A stretch of 33,410 nucleotides of DNA from a virus, in IMG/VR virus record IMGVR_UViG_3300025057_000028, positions 1 to 33,410 of that record. One strand, 5' to 3'. Below, piece by piece: positions 21,609-28,920 of this stretch. The first letter of the stretch is position 1. Every line of letters begins with the position of its first letter. Under the pieces are notes generated by a model that was not told where the DNA came from, ran no database searches, and saw only the letters and a program-made list of their open reading frames with translations. The translations under genes were made by a program, and so were the position numbers.

Positions 21609-23230
21609 TAGTCTTGCACCAATCCAAGCGTACGCAGACGGTTCATCTGCCTGTTGTAGTATTGTTTATTGTTAATTCTGGTTTGGACGTATTGGATGAA
21701 CTCCTCGTCCGTCTCAACTTTTGCCTCCTTCTTAGCAGCATCTATGCCTGCGCGCGCCTCCTTTCTAGCTTTCTCTGCTTCGCCGCTAAGCACGTTATCA
21801 ATGTAGTTCTGCATCCAGTCGATGCGATTGATTGTCGGGTCCGCCTTAGCCGCAAGGTTCAGCTCGTTCTCAGCCCTTGCCATACGAGCGCCCTTCTCAG
21901 GGTCAGTAGTCAAAGCGCTTTTGTTTATGCCCAACGTAGCGCGCGCCATATCCAAAGCAATGTTGTGGTCGTCATTGCGTCGTGCGTCGACCCGGCTAAT
22001 GAAGTCCTTGAACGTCGCAGTGCTCATATCGCCGCGTGCGTTGACAACATCGTCTAGCGTTATTGTTCCCTGAGCTGACTTGATAAGCAGGCCGTTAATG
22101 ACATCAGGATTATCCTGACCGCCCTCTTTCATTAGACCAGCTTCGAGCTTGTTGGCTGCGTCAATGTCGATGTCCCTAAGAGCTGCAATCTGCGCGTCTC
22201 GCTCCTCTACATCATTGGCAAGGTATGCCTGCATAGCCAGCTCAGAATGCTTGTCTGCTGCAATCTTTTGCTTGCGCTCAGCAGCGTCAGCCATCTTCTT
22301 CTCGATTGCTTCGTTCTCTTCTATCTGAGCTGCCGCCCCAAGAATAACGTCGCGTCGCTCGTCAGGCTGTAGACCGTTTAGCAGGACAGCAATGTTGGGG
22401 TCTTCAACCTTGTTGGTCAAAACCTGAGCGACGTGGCTTGTTGGCTGTTCCAAAATCCACTCGCCAACACGCTGCTGAATAACCGCCGCCTTACGGTTCT
22501 CAGCTTCGGTAAGCAGCCCCTTTCTCTCAGTGGCGGTCAAATGCGGTAGTTGACTTATAGACGCAATCTGCTGGTCGATAATATCGAGCTGCGTTGTTAC
22601 TTGCCCGTCGATAGGGTTCTGTACGCTAACCCCATCAGTCACGATGGTGGAAAACGTATCCATAATAGAGCGAGCCTGCTCAAAGTTATCAGCTCTGTCC
22701 TGCTCTAGCTGTCGCTTTATTCTTTTGTTAGAGAACGCCAGCAGCGAGCTGTTGTATATCGTCGCCATCTTAGCGCGGAACACCTGACCAGTCTCCTTGC
22801 CGATATTGTCATCAAGCACAGAACCGTAGCCATTGATGATTGAGTTGACGCGCTTAGCGTAATCTTGGACAGACAGGTTTTGTGTTTCTGGGTCAGCATC
22901 CAACAGGCGCACCTTTGTGCTGACCTGTTGCTCCATACGGTATTTGACAACTTCGGCAGCAGCGGCCTGAGCAATCTCACCTCTTGGAATGTCTAGCGCG
23001 GTGCCGCTCTCCATCGCCTTGTTGATTTGAGCTGTGTCGGGTGCGTTTTCGACACCGTAATCAATGGCCTCTTCTTTCTGATACTCAAACGCAAAGTCGG
23101 CCATCCTGTCCAACGCGTTTACTATAGAGCCAATCGCTTGCTGCTGCGCGCGGCCAGTCGACACAAAGTCGACGCTTGGCACGTCAGGCAAGCGCAACGG
23201 ACGGCGACGATATTTAGGTGCTTCGGCCAT
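21608..23230 (-). CDS. Internal virion core protein
   Basis: A 540-residue helical, highly charged protein rich in Ala, Asp, Glu and Lys, with KKMADAAERKQKIAADKHSE and similar coiled-coil stretches. The N-terminus (YRRRPLRLPDVPSVDFVS) has basic and Pro residues. It lies between the gp14-like protein and two large internal proteins, equivalent to T7 gp15 in order. Such proteins form the core over the portal and then the ejection channel. The identity rests on synteny, size and composition. One-base overlaps (TAATG) join it to both neighbours. Confidence 0.7.
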   Translation of the reverse strand: MAEAPKYRRRPLRLPDVPSVDFVSTGRAQQQAIGSIVNALDRMADFAFEYQKEEAIDYGVENAPDTAQINKAMESGTALDIPRGEIAQAAAAEVVKYRMEQQVSTKVRLLDADPETQNLSVQDYAKRVNSIINGYGSVLDDNIGKETGQVFRAKMATIYNSSLLAFSNKRIKRQLEQDRADNFEQARSIMDTFSTIVTDGVSVQNPIDGQVTTQLDIIDQQIASISQLPHLTATERKGLLTEAENRKAAVIQQRVGEWILEQPTSHVAQVLTNKVEDPNIAVLLNGLQPDERRDVILGAAAQIEENEAIEKKMADAAERKQKIAADKHSELAMQAYLANDVEERDAQIAALRDIDIDAANKLEAGLMKEGGQDNPDVINGLLIKSAQGTITLDDVVNARGDMSTATFKDFISRVDARRNDDHNIALDMARATLGINKSALTTDPEKGARMARAENELNLAAKADPTINRIDWMQNYIDNVLSGEAEKARKEARAGIDAAKKEAKVETDEEFIQYVQTRINNKQYYNRQMNRLRTLGLVQD

Positions 23231-23667
23231 TACGTCCCTGTCCCAGTTTTCATTCCTGATTCAATGCCGCCAGCTACCATACCAGCAGCTTGCGCAAATG
23301 CGTTGAGCTTGGTCGCTTTAGCCTGCGCCATCAACTGCTCTGCTCTCATCCTGCCGCCCATCAGGGACATCTCCCCAGCCTCACGTGTAGTGATAAGGTC
23401 GGTCACGCCTTGAGCAAGATTAAAGTTTGCTATGGTGTCAGCCGAACCACTGGCCGCGTCGATGCCGCCAGCTCCTGCGTATGCGTTCATCGTGGCTGCG
23501 TTTTGCAGCATCTCGTCAAGCACAGCAACACCCTCTTGCCTGTATTGCAGATACTCTTGACGAGCGCGCTGCTGCTCATAAGCAGCCTGCTTAGCCTGTG
23601 CCTTTGCTGCCTTGCGACCACCAGAAAGCGTCGCGGCTGCTGCAACAAAATAAAATACCTGTGCCAT
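23230..23667 (-). CDS. Internal virion protein B-like (gp14-like)
   Basis: A 145-residue protein. The N-terminus is hydrophobic (VFYFVAAAATLSGG) and is followed by a long Ala/Gln-rich helix (KAAKAQAKQAAYEQQRARQE). The end is Gly/Ala-rich. This matches short internal virion proteins that sit after the tail tube genes in T7-like phages and insert into the host membrane during ejection. It starts one base after the tail tube B stop. The family call is by layout and composition, with no diagnostic motif. Confidence 0.7.
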   Translation of the reverse strand: MAQVFYFVAAAATLSGGRKAAKAQAKQAAYEQQRARQEYLQYRQEGVAVLDEMLQNAATMNAYAGAGGIDAASGSADTIANFNLAQGVTDLITTREAGEMSLMGGRMRAEQLMAQAKATKLNAFAQAAGMVAGGIESGMKTGTGT

Positions 23668-23668
23668 A

Positions 23669-25699
23669 TTACTGTCCTGCGCTTACCTTATAATCAATTC
23701 CCAATAGGGTCATCTTGAGCGGCACTGTCTGGCCGATGGTGATTTGTCCGTCGTAAGTATAACCCAAAATGCCGTTCAATGTCTTGATGCCTGTAAATTC
23801 TTCAACATCATCATCAAGTATGCCCGTGCCAAAATTACGGAACGGAACTTGCTTACCGTTGATGGTTAGAGCCTGCGTCTCAAACAACTCAGCATTCACC
23901 TCAAAGATGCGCTTCTTAAATCCTTTGAGCGACCCGCTGCTGAGGTTAGGCTCAACTGGCAGCGTCTTAACAATCGGGGTGAAGTTCAGGCCGACCTGAT
24001 GGCTTGAGGTTGCGGCAATCGCAAAGGTTACTGTAGACGGCGAAGCACCCACTGTTTGGTCTGGCTCAATAACCCCGTCTCGTATGATTTTGACGCTCTC
24101 TGCTTCGAGGTGCGCCATAGTAACAGAACTAGCTGCGCCACCAGTTTTAGCACAGTCCAACAAAACATCAGGGTCAAACAGCTCAACATAATACACAGAA
24201 GCGCTGTTAACAGTGCGCTGTACCACAGTATATATATCGCTAACATCGACACCGATGTTGATGAATTGCCCATCAGTCGTCCACTCTGTAGGCGCGATTA
24301 CGTTCTGCGAACGCAAGATGGTATAGCAGGCAATCGAGCCGTCGTCGTCATTTACAATCAGTAATCGGTCACCCTCATCTGTGCCCGTAGACCGACGTAC
24401 CGCCATCTCACTAGGTGATTTTAGCAGATGTGACGACAATAGAGAAATCTTGGCAGACGTGTAAGCCGCCACGCTATCACTAAAAACAAACTCTTGAATG
24501 GCGCGACCCTGACGCTGGATAAACAGGGTAGAGCCGTCTAGGTTTTGCACACGTATGCCCGGCTTGGTGCCAAACGAGGTTTGCGCCTTCACAATCAAGT
24601 TGCTTGGCGTGATGGGTTCTTCCAAACCTTGCGGCACGTAGAACTCGCCACCAGATGTAAATATCTGCAAGTGCCGACCAGAATACATATCTATGATTGC
24701 GTTGAACGTACCAGTGTCCATAGTCGCCTCGACGGAAGCGTCATCGAGGGCTTCGCCGGGGTCGAAGTCAAAGAAGCTGCTAACACGCGAACCCCATATG
24801 GTAGAGGGTCGCGTGCTAGTCCCTCCAAAATACAAGCGCCCTTCGTGGAACGTAACCGCGCGAGGCCAGCCACGGGTGCTAGACCAAGTTTCTTCGTACC
24901 CTTGCTCAAGCTCCCAATCGGCATCATCAATATTACTTGTGTCGAAAAGAGGCACTTCGGCAAAGCAATCTAGTGTCGCATCGTTTACCCTGCGCACAAT
25001 CCGCAAACGACCAAACGGTGTGACGTTTATATACTGGCCCTCATAACCAAAAGAACCCCCCGCGGATGTTGTAAAAATATTTGCGTCGGAGCCGCTGTGC
25101 TTTGCAGTCAACGTAATGTTGCCAGTCGTACCAGTGGTCTCTAGGTGGTCATGTGGCGTGCCCGTGTTGAAAGCATTGCCTGCGGTTGTTGTTAGAGAGA
25201 AGGCAAACTTAGGAACAAAACCAAAAGAGATTGTGCTTGCCGTCCACGTGCTGTCACTCGCGCCGCGCACGATAGACAGGGGCGCCAAAGATGAATGCAC
25301 GATAATCAGCGTGTCAGCCGACTGAATAAAATTCATCTCTGGTATGACGCTGGCCGTCAGCCCAGACACAGACAGAAACGCGTTACCAGTTCCGTTGATG
25401 TTGGTAATCTGCACGCCATCCTTAAAAACGTACATTCTGGTCGGCGTAAAAACCAACATATAGCTGTCATCAATACTAAACTCGAACGGCACCATACGCG
25501 TCGCATTGGCAGCGCCGCTGTCCAGCGTCGCAATATACTTTGTGCCGTCACGGCGCTTAGCGCCGCCCTGCGGTTGGATTGTGACGTTCTGTGCTGTGCT
25601 TAACCCAGAGCTATACTGCTGTATGTCTGTACGAGCGCGCAGCTTGGGGTCAAGTTCGCCTGCCGTAAAATCGTTTTGTATTTGGATGATACGCGACAT
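23669..25699 (-). CDS. Tail tubular protein B (nozzle)
   Basis: A 676-residue beta-rich protein that begins SRIIQIQNDFTAGELDPKLR, a classic start for the nozzle protein of podoviruses that forms the tip of the short tail. Motifs such as GYEETWSSTRGWPRAVTFHEGRL (split here: residues near 269-291) and FGGTSTRPSTIWGSRV are also typical. It would contact the fibre and close the tail tube. It overlaps tail tube A by one base (TAATG). The C-terminal half is made of beta domains without catalytic motifs. Confidence 0.9.
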   Translation of the reverse strand: MSRIIQIQNDFTAGELDPKLRARTDIQQYSSGLSTAQNVTIQPQGGAKRRDGTKYIATLDSGAANATRMVPFEFSIDDSYMLVFTPTRMYVFKDGVQITNINGTGNAFLSVSGLTASVIPEMNFIQSADTLIIVHSSLAPLSIVRGASDSTWTASTISFGFVPKFAFSLTTTAGNAFNTGTPHDHLETTGTTGNITLTAKHSGSDANIFTTSAGGSFGYEGQYINVTPFGRLRIVRRVNDATLDCFAEVPLFDTSNIDDADWELEQGYEETWSSTRGWPRAVTFHEGRLYFGGTSTRPSTIWGSRVSSFFDFDPGEALDDASVEATMDTGTFNAIIDMYSGRHLQIFTSGGEFYVPQGLEEPITPSNLIVKAQTSFGTKPGIRVQNLDGSTLFIQRQGRAIQEFVFSDSVAAYTSAKISLLSSHLLKSPSEMAVRRSTGTDEGDRLLIVNDDDGSIACYTILRSQNVIAPTEWTTDGQFINIGVDVSDIYTVVQRTVNSASVYYVELFDPDVLLDCAKTGGAASSVTMAHLEAESVKIIRDGVIEPDQTVGASPSTVTFAIAATSSHQVGLNFTPIVKTLPVEPNLSSGSLKGFKKRIFEVNAELFETQALTINGKQVPFRNFGTGILDDDVEEFTGIKTLNGILGYTYDGQITIGQTVPLKMTLLGIDYKVSAGQ

Positions 25700-26310
25700 T
25701 AGCGAACATCCGTAAGTGGGAACTCTTCAATAGTCTGCGGTGGCCGGTCTGCTCCATCAATGTTGATAGCGACACGCACCAAACCGCCGCGCATATTTTC
25801 AGATGGTGAGCCAAACGCGCGGTTATAAAAATAGTCAGCCTTTGTAATTTGGTCAGTAATCGGCTCAGCAAATTCTGCGGCCAAAGCCGTTTTGAGAAGA
25901 CGCACAAAATAAGGCGGGAAAGAAGACGGCTCTGGTAAAAACTGATAGTCAATCCAAACATCTTCATAGTCTGTGTAGAGACCACCAGAATAAATCTCAA
26001 AGTCACGTGCTGGTCGACCGCCAGCAGATGACGTAATGAATACAGCCTTTGGATTACCAAGTATGTCACCCGGCAAGGCGTATTTATATTTCCATTCATT
26101 GATAGGCGCGTCAGCCAAGCGAGCAAGTTTAACCTTCTTAACTGTCCAGCTATACGCATACTGCATAATCAGTGTGTCACGCACATCATCGTACAAACGG
26201 TCAGCGACCTGCGCCTCATCAGTACCATCAGAAAAGCTCGACAGCGGAGCCGCGCCGAGCATGATAAGTGCGTCAGAACAGATAGAAAGTTTTGTGTCGC
26301 CAGCGGCCAT
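25699..26310 (-). CDS. Tail tubular protein A (gatekeeper)
   Basis: A 203-residue protein. The start, KLSICSDALIMLGAAPLSSF, followed by RLYDDVRDTLIMQYAYSW, is the well-known pattern of T7 gp11-like adaptor proteins that link the portal to the nozzle. The length agrees with the family. GGAGG precedes the ATG, which lies about 10 bases after the terminator at 26321-26356; its transcription must therefore come from read-through or from a promoter that I cannot see. It is followed by the nozzle gene. Confidence 0.9.
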   Translation of the reverse strand: MAAGDTKLSICSDALIMLGAAPLSSFSDGTDEAQVADRLYDDVRDTLIMQYAYSWTVKKVKLARLADAPINEWKYKYALPGDILGNPKAVFITSSAGGRPARDFEIYSGGLYTDYEDVWIDYQFLPEPSSFPPYFVRLLKTALAAEFAEPITDQITKADYFYNRAFGSPSENMRGGLVRVAINIDGADRPPQTIEEFPLTDVR

Positions 26311-26320
26311 TTACGCCTCC

Positions 26321-26356
26321 AAAGAAAAAGGATGGGGATGGCCGAAGCCACCCCCA
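26321..26356 (-). terminator. UUCG-tetraloop terminator after the capsid unit
   Basis: A 10-bp stem, TGGGGGTGGC with GCCATCCCCA, is closed by a TTCG loop (C-UUCG-G, an unusually stable tetraloop) and followed by TCCTTTTTCTTT. It lies between the decoration gene stop and the tail tube A start, with the last Ts overlapping the ribosome binding region of the latter. Confidence 0.9.
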
Positions 26357-26362
26357 GCCAGA

Positions 26363-26635
26363 TTAGTCTGTGTCTGCGACGCTGACGGCAGTGCCGTCAG
26401 ATACGTCAACAACACCAGATGCGTTCGACAGAACAACAACGATAGACATCGTTGGGGTTGCGCTGTCGTGAACGAAGATGATGTCGCCAACAGCCAAAGT
26501 GTCAGACAGGTCATTGAAGTAACCTGACGTGTTCACATCGGCGATAGCGTCGGTTGACGTGTAGGTGTAGATGCTCGGAGCGTTACCACGCTTGGAGGCA
26601 GCTACGGTGTTCAAACCAGTGTTTGAGTATGCCAT
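26363..26635 (-). CDS. Probable head decoration protein
   Basis: A 90-residue, acidic, Ser/Thr/Val-rich protein with a small beta fold (DTLAVGDIIFVHDSATPT, SIVVVLSNASGVVDVSD). A small protein of this type right after the capsid gene is commonly a decoration or head-fibre protein binding the capsid surface. AGGAG lies 9 bases before the ATG. It shares the capsid promoter and terminator, so it should be made in large amounts. The exact family is not certain. Confidence 0.65.
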   Translation of the reverse strand: MAYSNTGLNTVAASKRGNAPSIYTYTSTDAIADVNTSGYFNDLSDTLAVGDIIFVHDSATPTMSIVVVLSNASGVVDVSDGTAVSVADTD

Positions 26636-26646
26636 AGTTCAGTCTC

Positions 26647-27483
26647 CTACTCGGTTGCGCTGACTTTGACGATACCTTCGTCATCAATGGCAACGGCACC
26701 AGCCGAGAACATTGAAGAAACGAGGAACGACGTTTTTTCAGCAACGTAGTTGATTTCCGAACGCTGACCCATACCAATGCCCAGACCAGCCGCGTCGCGG
26801 TGGAAGAACAGGTTGGTGCGAACGCCACCAGAAAGCGGCAAGCCACCTTCATCACGGTCACCGACAGTGATGAACTTGAAGCCCAAGAAGGTGTCAATTT
26901 CACCAGTCGACAGAGCTTTGACGGTTGCAAAGTCTGAGCTGGTCAGTTCGGTTTCATCCAACAGAGCTGACAAGCCGTTAGCGTGGATGACGGCGCAGCG
27001 GCCTTCAGCCGGTACGTTTTTGGCATCCAGTGCCTTTTTAGCAGCCAGCAGTTTGGCGAGGTTCAGGTTCGTACCTGTGCCGCCAATATCGGTGCTAACA
27101 GTCGACGGGCTGGAAGCTGCATTGATAGCATCAATGACGAGCTGGTCCATACGACGGCCAATAGCGTTACCGACAACTTGAACAAGCTCACGGCGCTCGT
27201 CAAAGTTGACTTTTTGCTGATGGAAAATATCGGAATATTCAGCAGCGATGTAGTCCGACATAGTGGCCGTGACTTGCGAATAAGTCACGTTCAACGGAGT
27301 TACATCAGTCTGCGGAACGCGAACAGTGGCGGTGCCTTTCCCGATTTTCGGGAACTTCACCTGATTGCCTTCGACGTTGTTACGCTCACGGGTCACACCG
27401 GCAAGGGCGCGTGCGCCTTGATATGCCTGTTTGACTTCTGCATCGAACAACTGAACGAAAGCTGAAGTAATGCCTTGTGCCAT
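26647..27483 (-). CDS. Major capsid protein
   Basis: A 278-residue protein, HK97-like by expectation. FPKIGKGTATVRVPQTDVTP, DYIAAEYSDIFHQQKVNFDE, IGRRMDQLVIDAINAA and the end AGAVAIDDEGIVKV are the patterns of short podoviral capsid proteins. The length is small for T7 relatives (gp10A is about 345), so it is a compact version. AAGGAAC lies six bases before the ATG. Upstream are a terminator and its own strong promoter, and a scaffold gene precedes it, which confirms the role. Confidence 0.92.
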   Translation of the reverse strand: MAQGITSAFVQLFDAEVKQAYQGARALAGVTRERNNVEGNQVKFPKIGKGTATVRVPQTDVTPLNVTYSQVTATMSDYIAAEYSDIFHQQKVNFDERRELVQVVGNAIGRRMDQLVIDAINAASSPSTVSTDIGGTGTNLNLAKLLAAKKALDAKNVPAEGRCAVIHANGLSALLDETELTSSDFATVKALSTGEIDTFLGFKFITVGDRDEGGLPLSGGVRTNLFFHRDAAGLGIGMGQRSEINYVAEKTSFLVSSMFSAGAVAIDDEGIVKVSATE

Positions 27484-27551
27484 TACGGGTTCCTTTCAGA
27501 AGTGGTTAATACAAAGTTTCGTTACAGGTATCCGTTACCGGGCTGTGACTT

Positions 27552-27570
27552 GGGCGCTCGCGCTGCGCCC
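27552..27570 (-). other. Hairpin in the capsid mRNA leader
   Basis: GGGCGC and GCGCCC form a 6-bp GC-only stem with a 7-base loop, in the middle of the 5' leader that the capsid promoter would give. No T-run follows, so it is not a terminator. It may shield the mRNA 5' region from decay. Confidence 0.5.
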
Positions 27571-27613
27571 CGGAGCGGGTCTTGTCAGGCCAAAAGGTTA
27601 TCCAACAAATCAC

Positions 27614-27642
27614 ATTTTACAGAAAAAGGGCGACACTGTAAA
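27614..27642 (-). promoter_or_regulatory. Capsid promoter overlapping a terminator
   Basis: TTTACA (27642-27637) and TAAAAT (27619-27614) each match five of six positions of the sigma70 consensus, with exactly 17 bases between. The -35 hexamer begins in the loop of the terminator at 27623-27653 and the -10 follows its T-run. Transcription would start near 27607 and give a leader of about 120 bases for the capsid gene. Confidence 0.75.
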
Positions 27643-27653
27643 CAGCGCCGCCC
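27623..27653 (-). terminator. Terminator between scaffold and capsid genes
   Basis: An 11-bp stem (GGGCGGCGCTG with CAGTGTCGCCC, two G-U pairs) with loop TTTA, followed by TTTTT. The stem base lies 24 bases after the scaffold stop codon. It would stop most leftward transcripts that come from the portal genes and isolate the capsid gene, which has a promoter embedded in the same bases. Confidence 0.85.
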
Positions 27654-27676
27654 CGGAGGTTTCACGAACAATCTTA

Positions 27677-28477
27677 TTATACAGGATTGTAGTCGCTATT
27701 TCCATAAGTCTGTTCAAAGAGCTTTTCGACTTTGATGCGGAACGACGGGTCACTGACGTAACGCGGGTCAGCTACCATAGCTTGCAGCTCTTCTTTTGAC
27801 GGTGCACCTTCAGGCTCACCTACATTGACCGGGATAGTTTGGTCGCCGTAGTAGCTGCGGATTTTTTGAAAAGCCTTAATACCCTGAGCTGTGCCGCCCA
27901 TAATCTTAAACTCTTCAAAATCATCCTCGCCCCATACGCCCTTGCGCACTAAGCCCTGTGCCCATTCGGTCATAGACTTTAGTGTTAGGTCGGCGTTCGG
28001 GCCTAGCTTCTTATATTCTTCATCAAAAGAAACTTGCGCCTCAGTCTCTGCTTCGCCAGCAAGTTCAATAAAACTTTTGCCCAGCTCTTCAAAGGCGGCT
28101 TGGCTGATGCCGTTTTCTTTTGCCCAACTTAGATAGGTGGACAACAGAGGGTCATCTGCCTCGATGTTTGCGTCAGAGAATATTTGGTTGTCATACTGCT
28201 CTGGTGCTTTGTGTTTGCCTTGTGAAAACTTTTTCTGAAGTTCGTTATACGACTTCGCCAAGTTTTCAATGTCTGGCCCGTTTTCGTCGCTCCAAAATTT
28301 TTCAGGGAACCAGTCTTCGCGGGTGAACTCGATGTCTTCACCTTCTGCCGCTACCGTAACGTCTTCGACGCTGGGTTGGTTATCCGGCTCAAGATGGGAA
28401 ATCGTTTCTTGCTCCGGCTGCTGGTTATCCTCGCTCTCTACAGAGGCTTGGGCCATCAGGCCTTCGTCTTCACTCAT
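27677..28477 (-). CDS. Scaffold (head assembly) protein
   Basis: A 266-residue acidic protein. Residues 1-55 are a Glu/Asp/Gln-rich disordered arm (ESEDNQQPEQETISH), the middle is helical (YNELQKKFSQGKHKAPEQYD), and the end (KEELQAMVADPRYVS, IKVEKLFEQTYGNSDYNPV) is a helical capsid-binding region. Position between portal and capsid, charge and length fit podovirus scaffolds such as T7 gp9. The start overlaps the previous stop by four bases (ATGA). The stop codon area also contains a TATAAT on this strand, with no independent support as a promoter. Confidence 0.85.
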   Translation of the reverse strand: MSEDEGLMAQASVESEDNQQPEQETISHLEPDNQPSVEDVTVAAEGEDIEFTREDWFPEKFWSDENGPDIENLAKSYNELQKKFSQGKHKAPEQYDNQIFSDANIEADDPLLSTYLSWAKENGISQAAFEELGKSFIELAGEAETEAQVSFDEEYKKLGPNADLTLKSMTEWAQGLVRKGVWGEDDFEEFKIMGGTAQGIKAFQKIRSYYGDQTIPVNVGEPEGAPSKEELQAMVADPRYVSDPSFRIKVEKLFEQTYGNSDYNPV

Positions 28478-28761
28478 AATTCTGATGCTCTCCTAATTCT
28501 ACGTTCGATTTCTCGAACCATTGAGTTTTGCCCTTCGCGTGCATAACCGTGCGAAGCCTCTTCGCCGGGATACCACGTGGGCTGTTCAATCGTCAGCGAA
28601 CGCAGATGCTGCAAAAGCTCCTGCCCATCATCGCTGCCGAACACGCGCAGATACAATCGGTCTATGTCGTCCTGATTGTCCTGCTGTGTCGCGCGGAGCT
28701 GCGGCTCAACTGAGCGCAGTCCATCCCATCCTTCAGTGGGTTGTAAAATAGTCTCTGACAT
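28474..28761 (-). CDS. Bbp19-like phage protein
   Basis: A 95-residue protein with DIDRLYLRVFGSDDGQELLQHLRS at 33-56 and, further on, REGQNSMVREIERRIRRA. The first motif and the later REGQ are typical of the small Bbp19-like domain found between portal and scaffold genes in podoviruses. Its role is unknown. AGGAAGG lies 9 bases before the ATG, and the gene overlaps its upstream neighbour by 29 bases. Confidence 0.75.
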   Translation of the reverse strand: MSETILQPTEGWDGLRSVEPQLRATQQDNQDDIDRLYLRVFGSDDGQELLQHLRSLTIEQPTWYPGEEASHGYAREGQNSMVREIERRIRRASEL

Positions 28762-28912
28762 TGTTCAAAACCTTCCTAACCATCCAAGTTCGTGGGTAGC
28801 GCTGGCGCAAAAAATATTCGTTCCATCTACCCGCCCAACGTGATGCGCGCGGCGCACCACGATTGAACGTCGTCCCGTCACCCTCCCTTATGATTGGTAT
28901 GACGAAACGCAT
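28733..28912 (-). CDS. Small basic protein after the portal gene
   Basis: A 59-residue protein from ATG 28912, where GAGGT lies 6 bases upstream. A TTG start at 28924 would add four residues but lacks a better signal. It is rich in Arg and aromatic residues (RASRWAGRWNEYFLRQRYPR). No family is recognised. It lies between portal and the Bbp19-like protein and may be a minor head or assembly factor. Confidence 0.6.
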   Translation of the reverse strand: MRFVIPIIREGDGTTFNRGAPRASRWAGRWNEYFLRQRYPRTWMVRKVLNNVRDYFTTH

Positions 28913-28920
28913 TAGCCACC

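Noticed and set aside
27500-27620. Possible tRNA in the capsid leader
   Set aside because: No T-loop or acceptor stem pairing could be assembled; only a short GC hairpin is present.
27676-27704. TGGAAA-N17-TATAAT on the leftward strand at the scaffold stop
   Set aside because: The hexamer is made by GTA TAA TAA codons, and any RNA from it would meet a strong terminator within about 20 bases. Kept only as a note.
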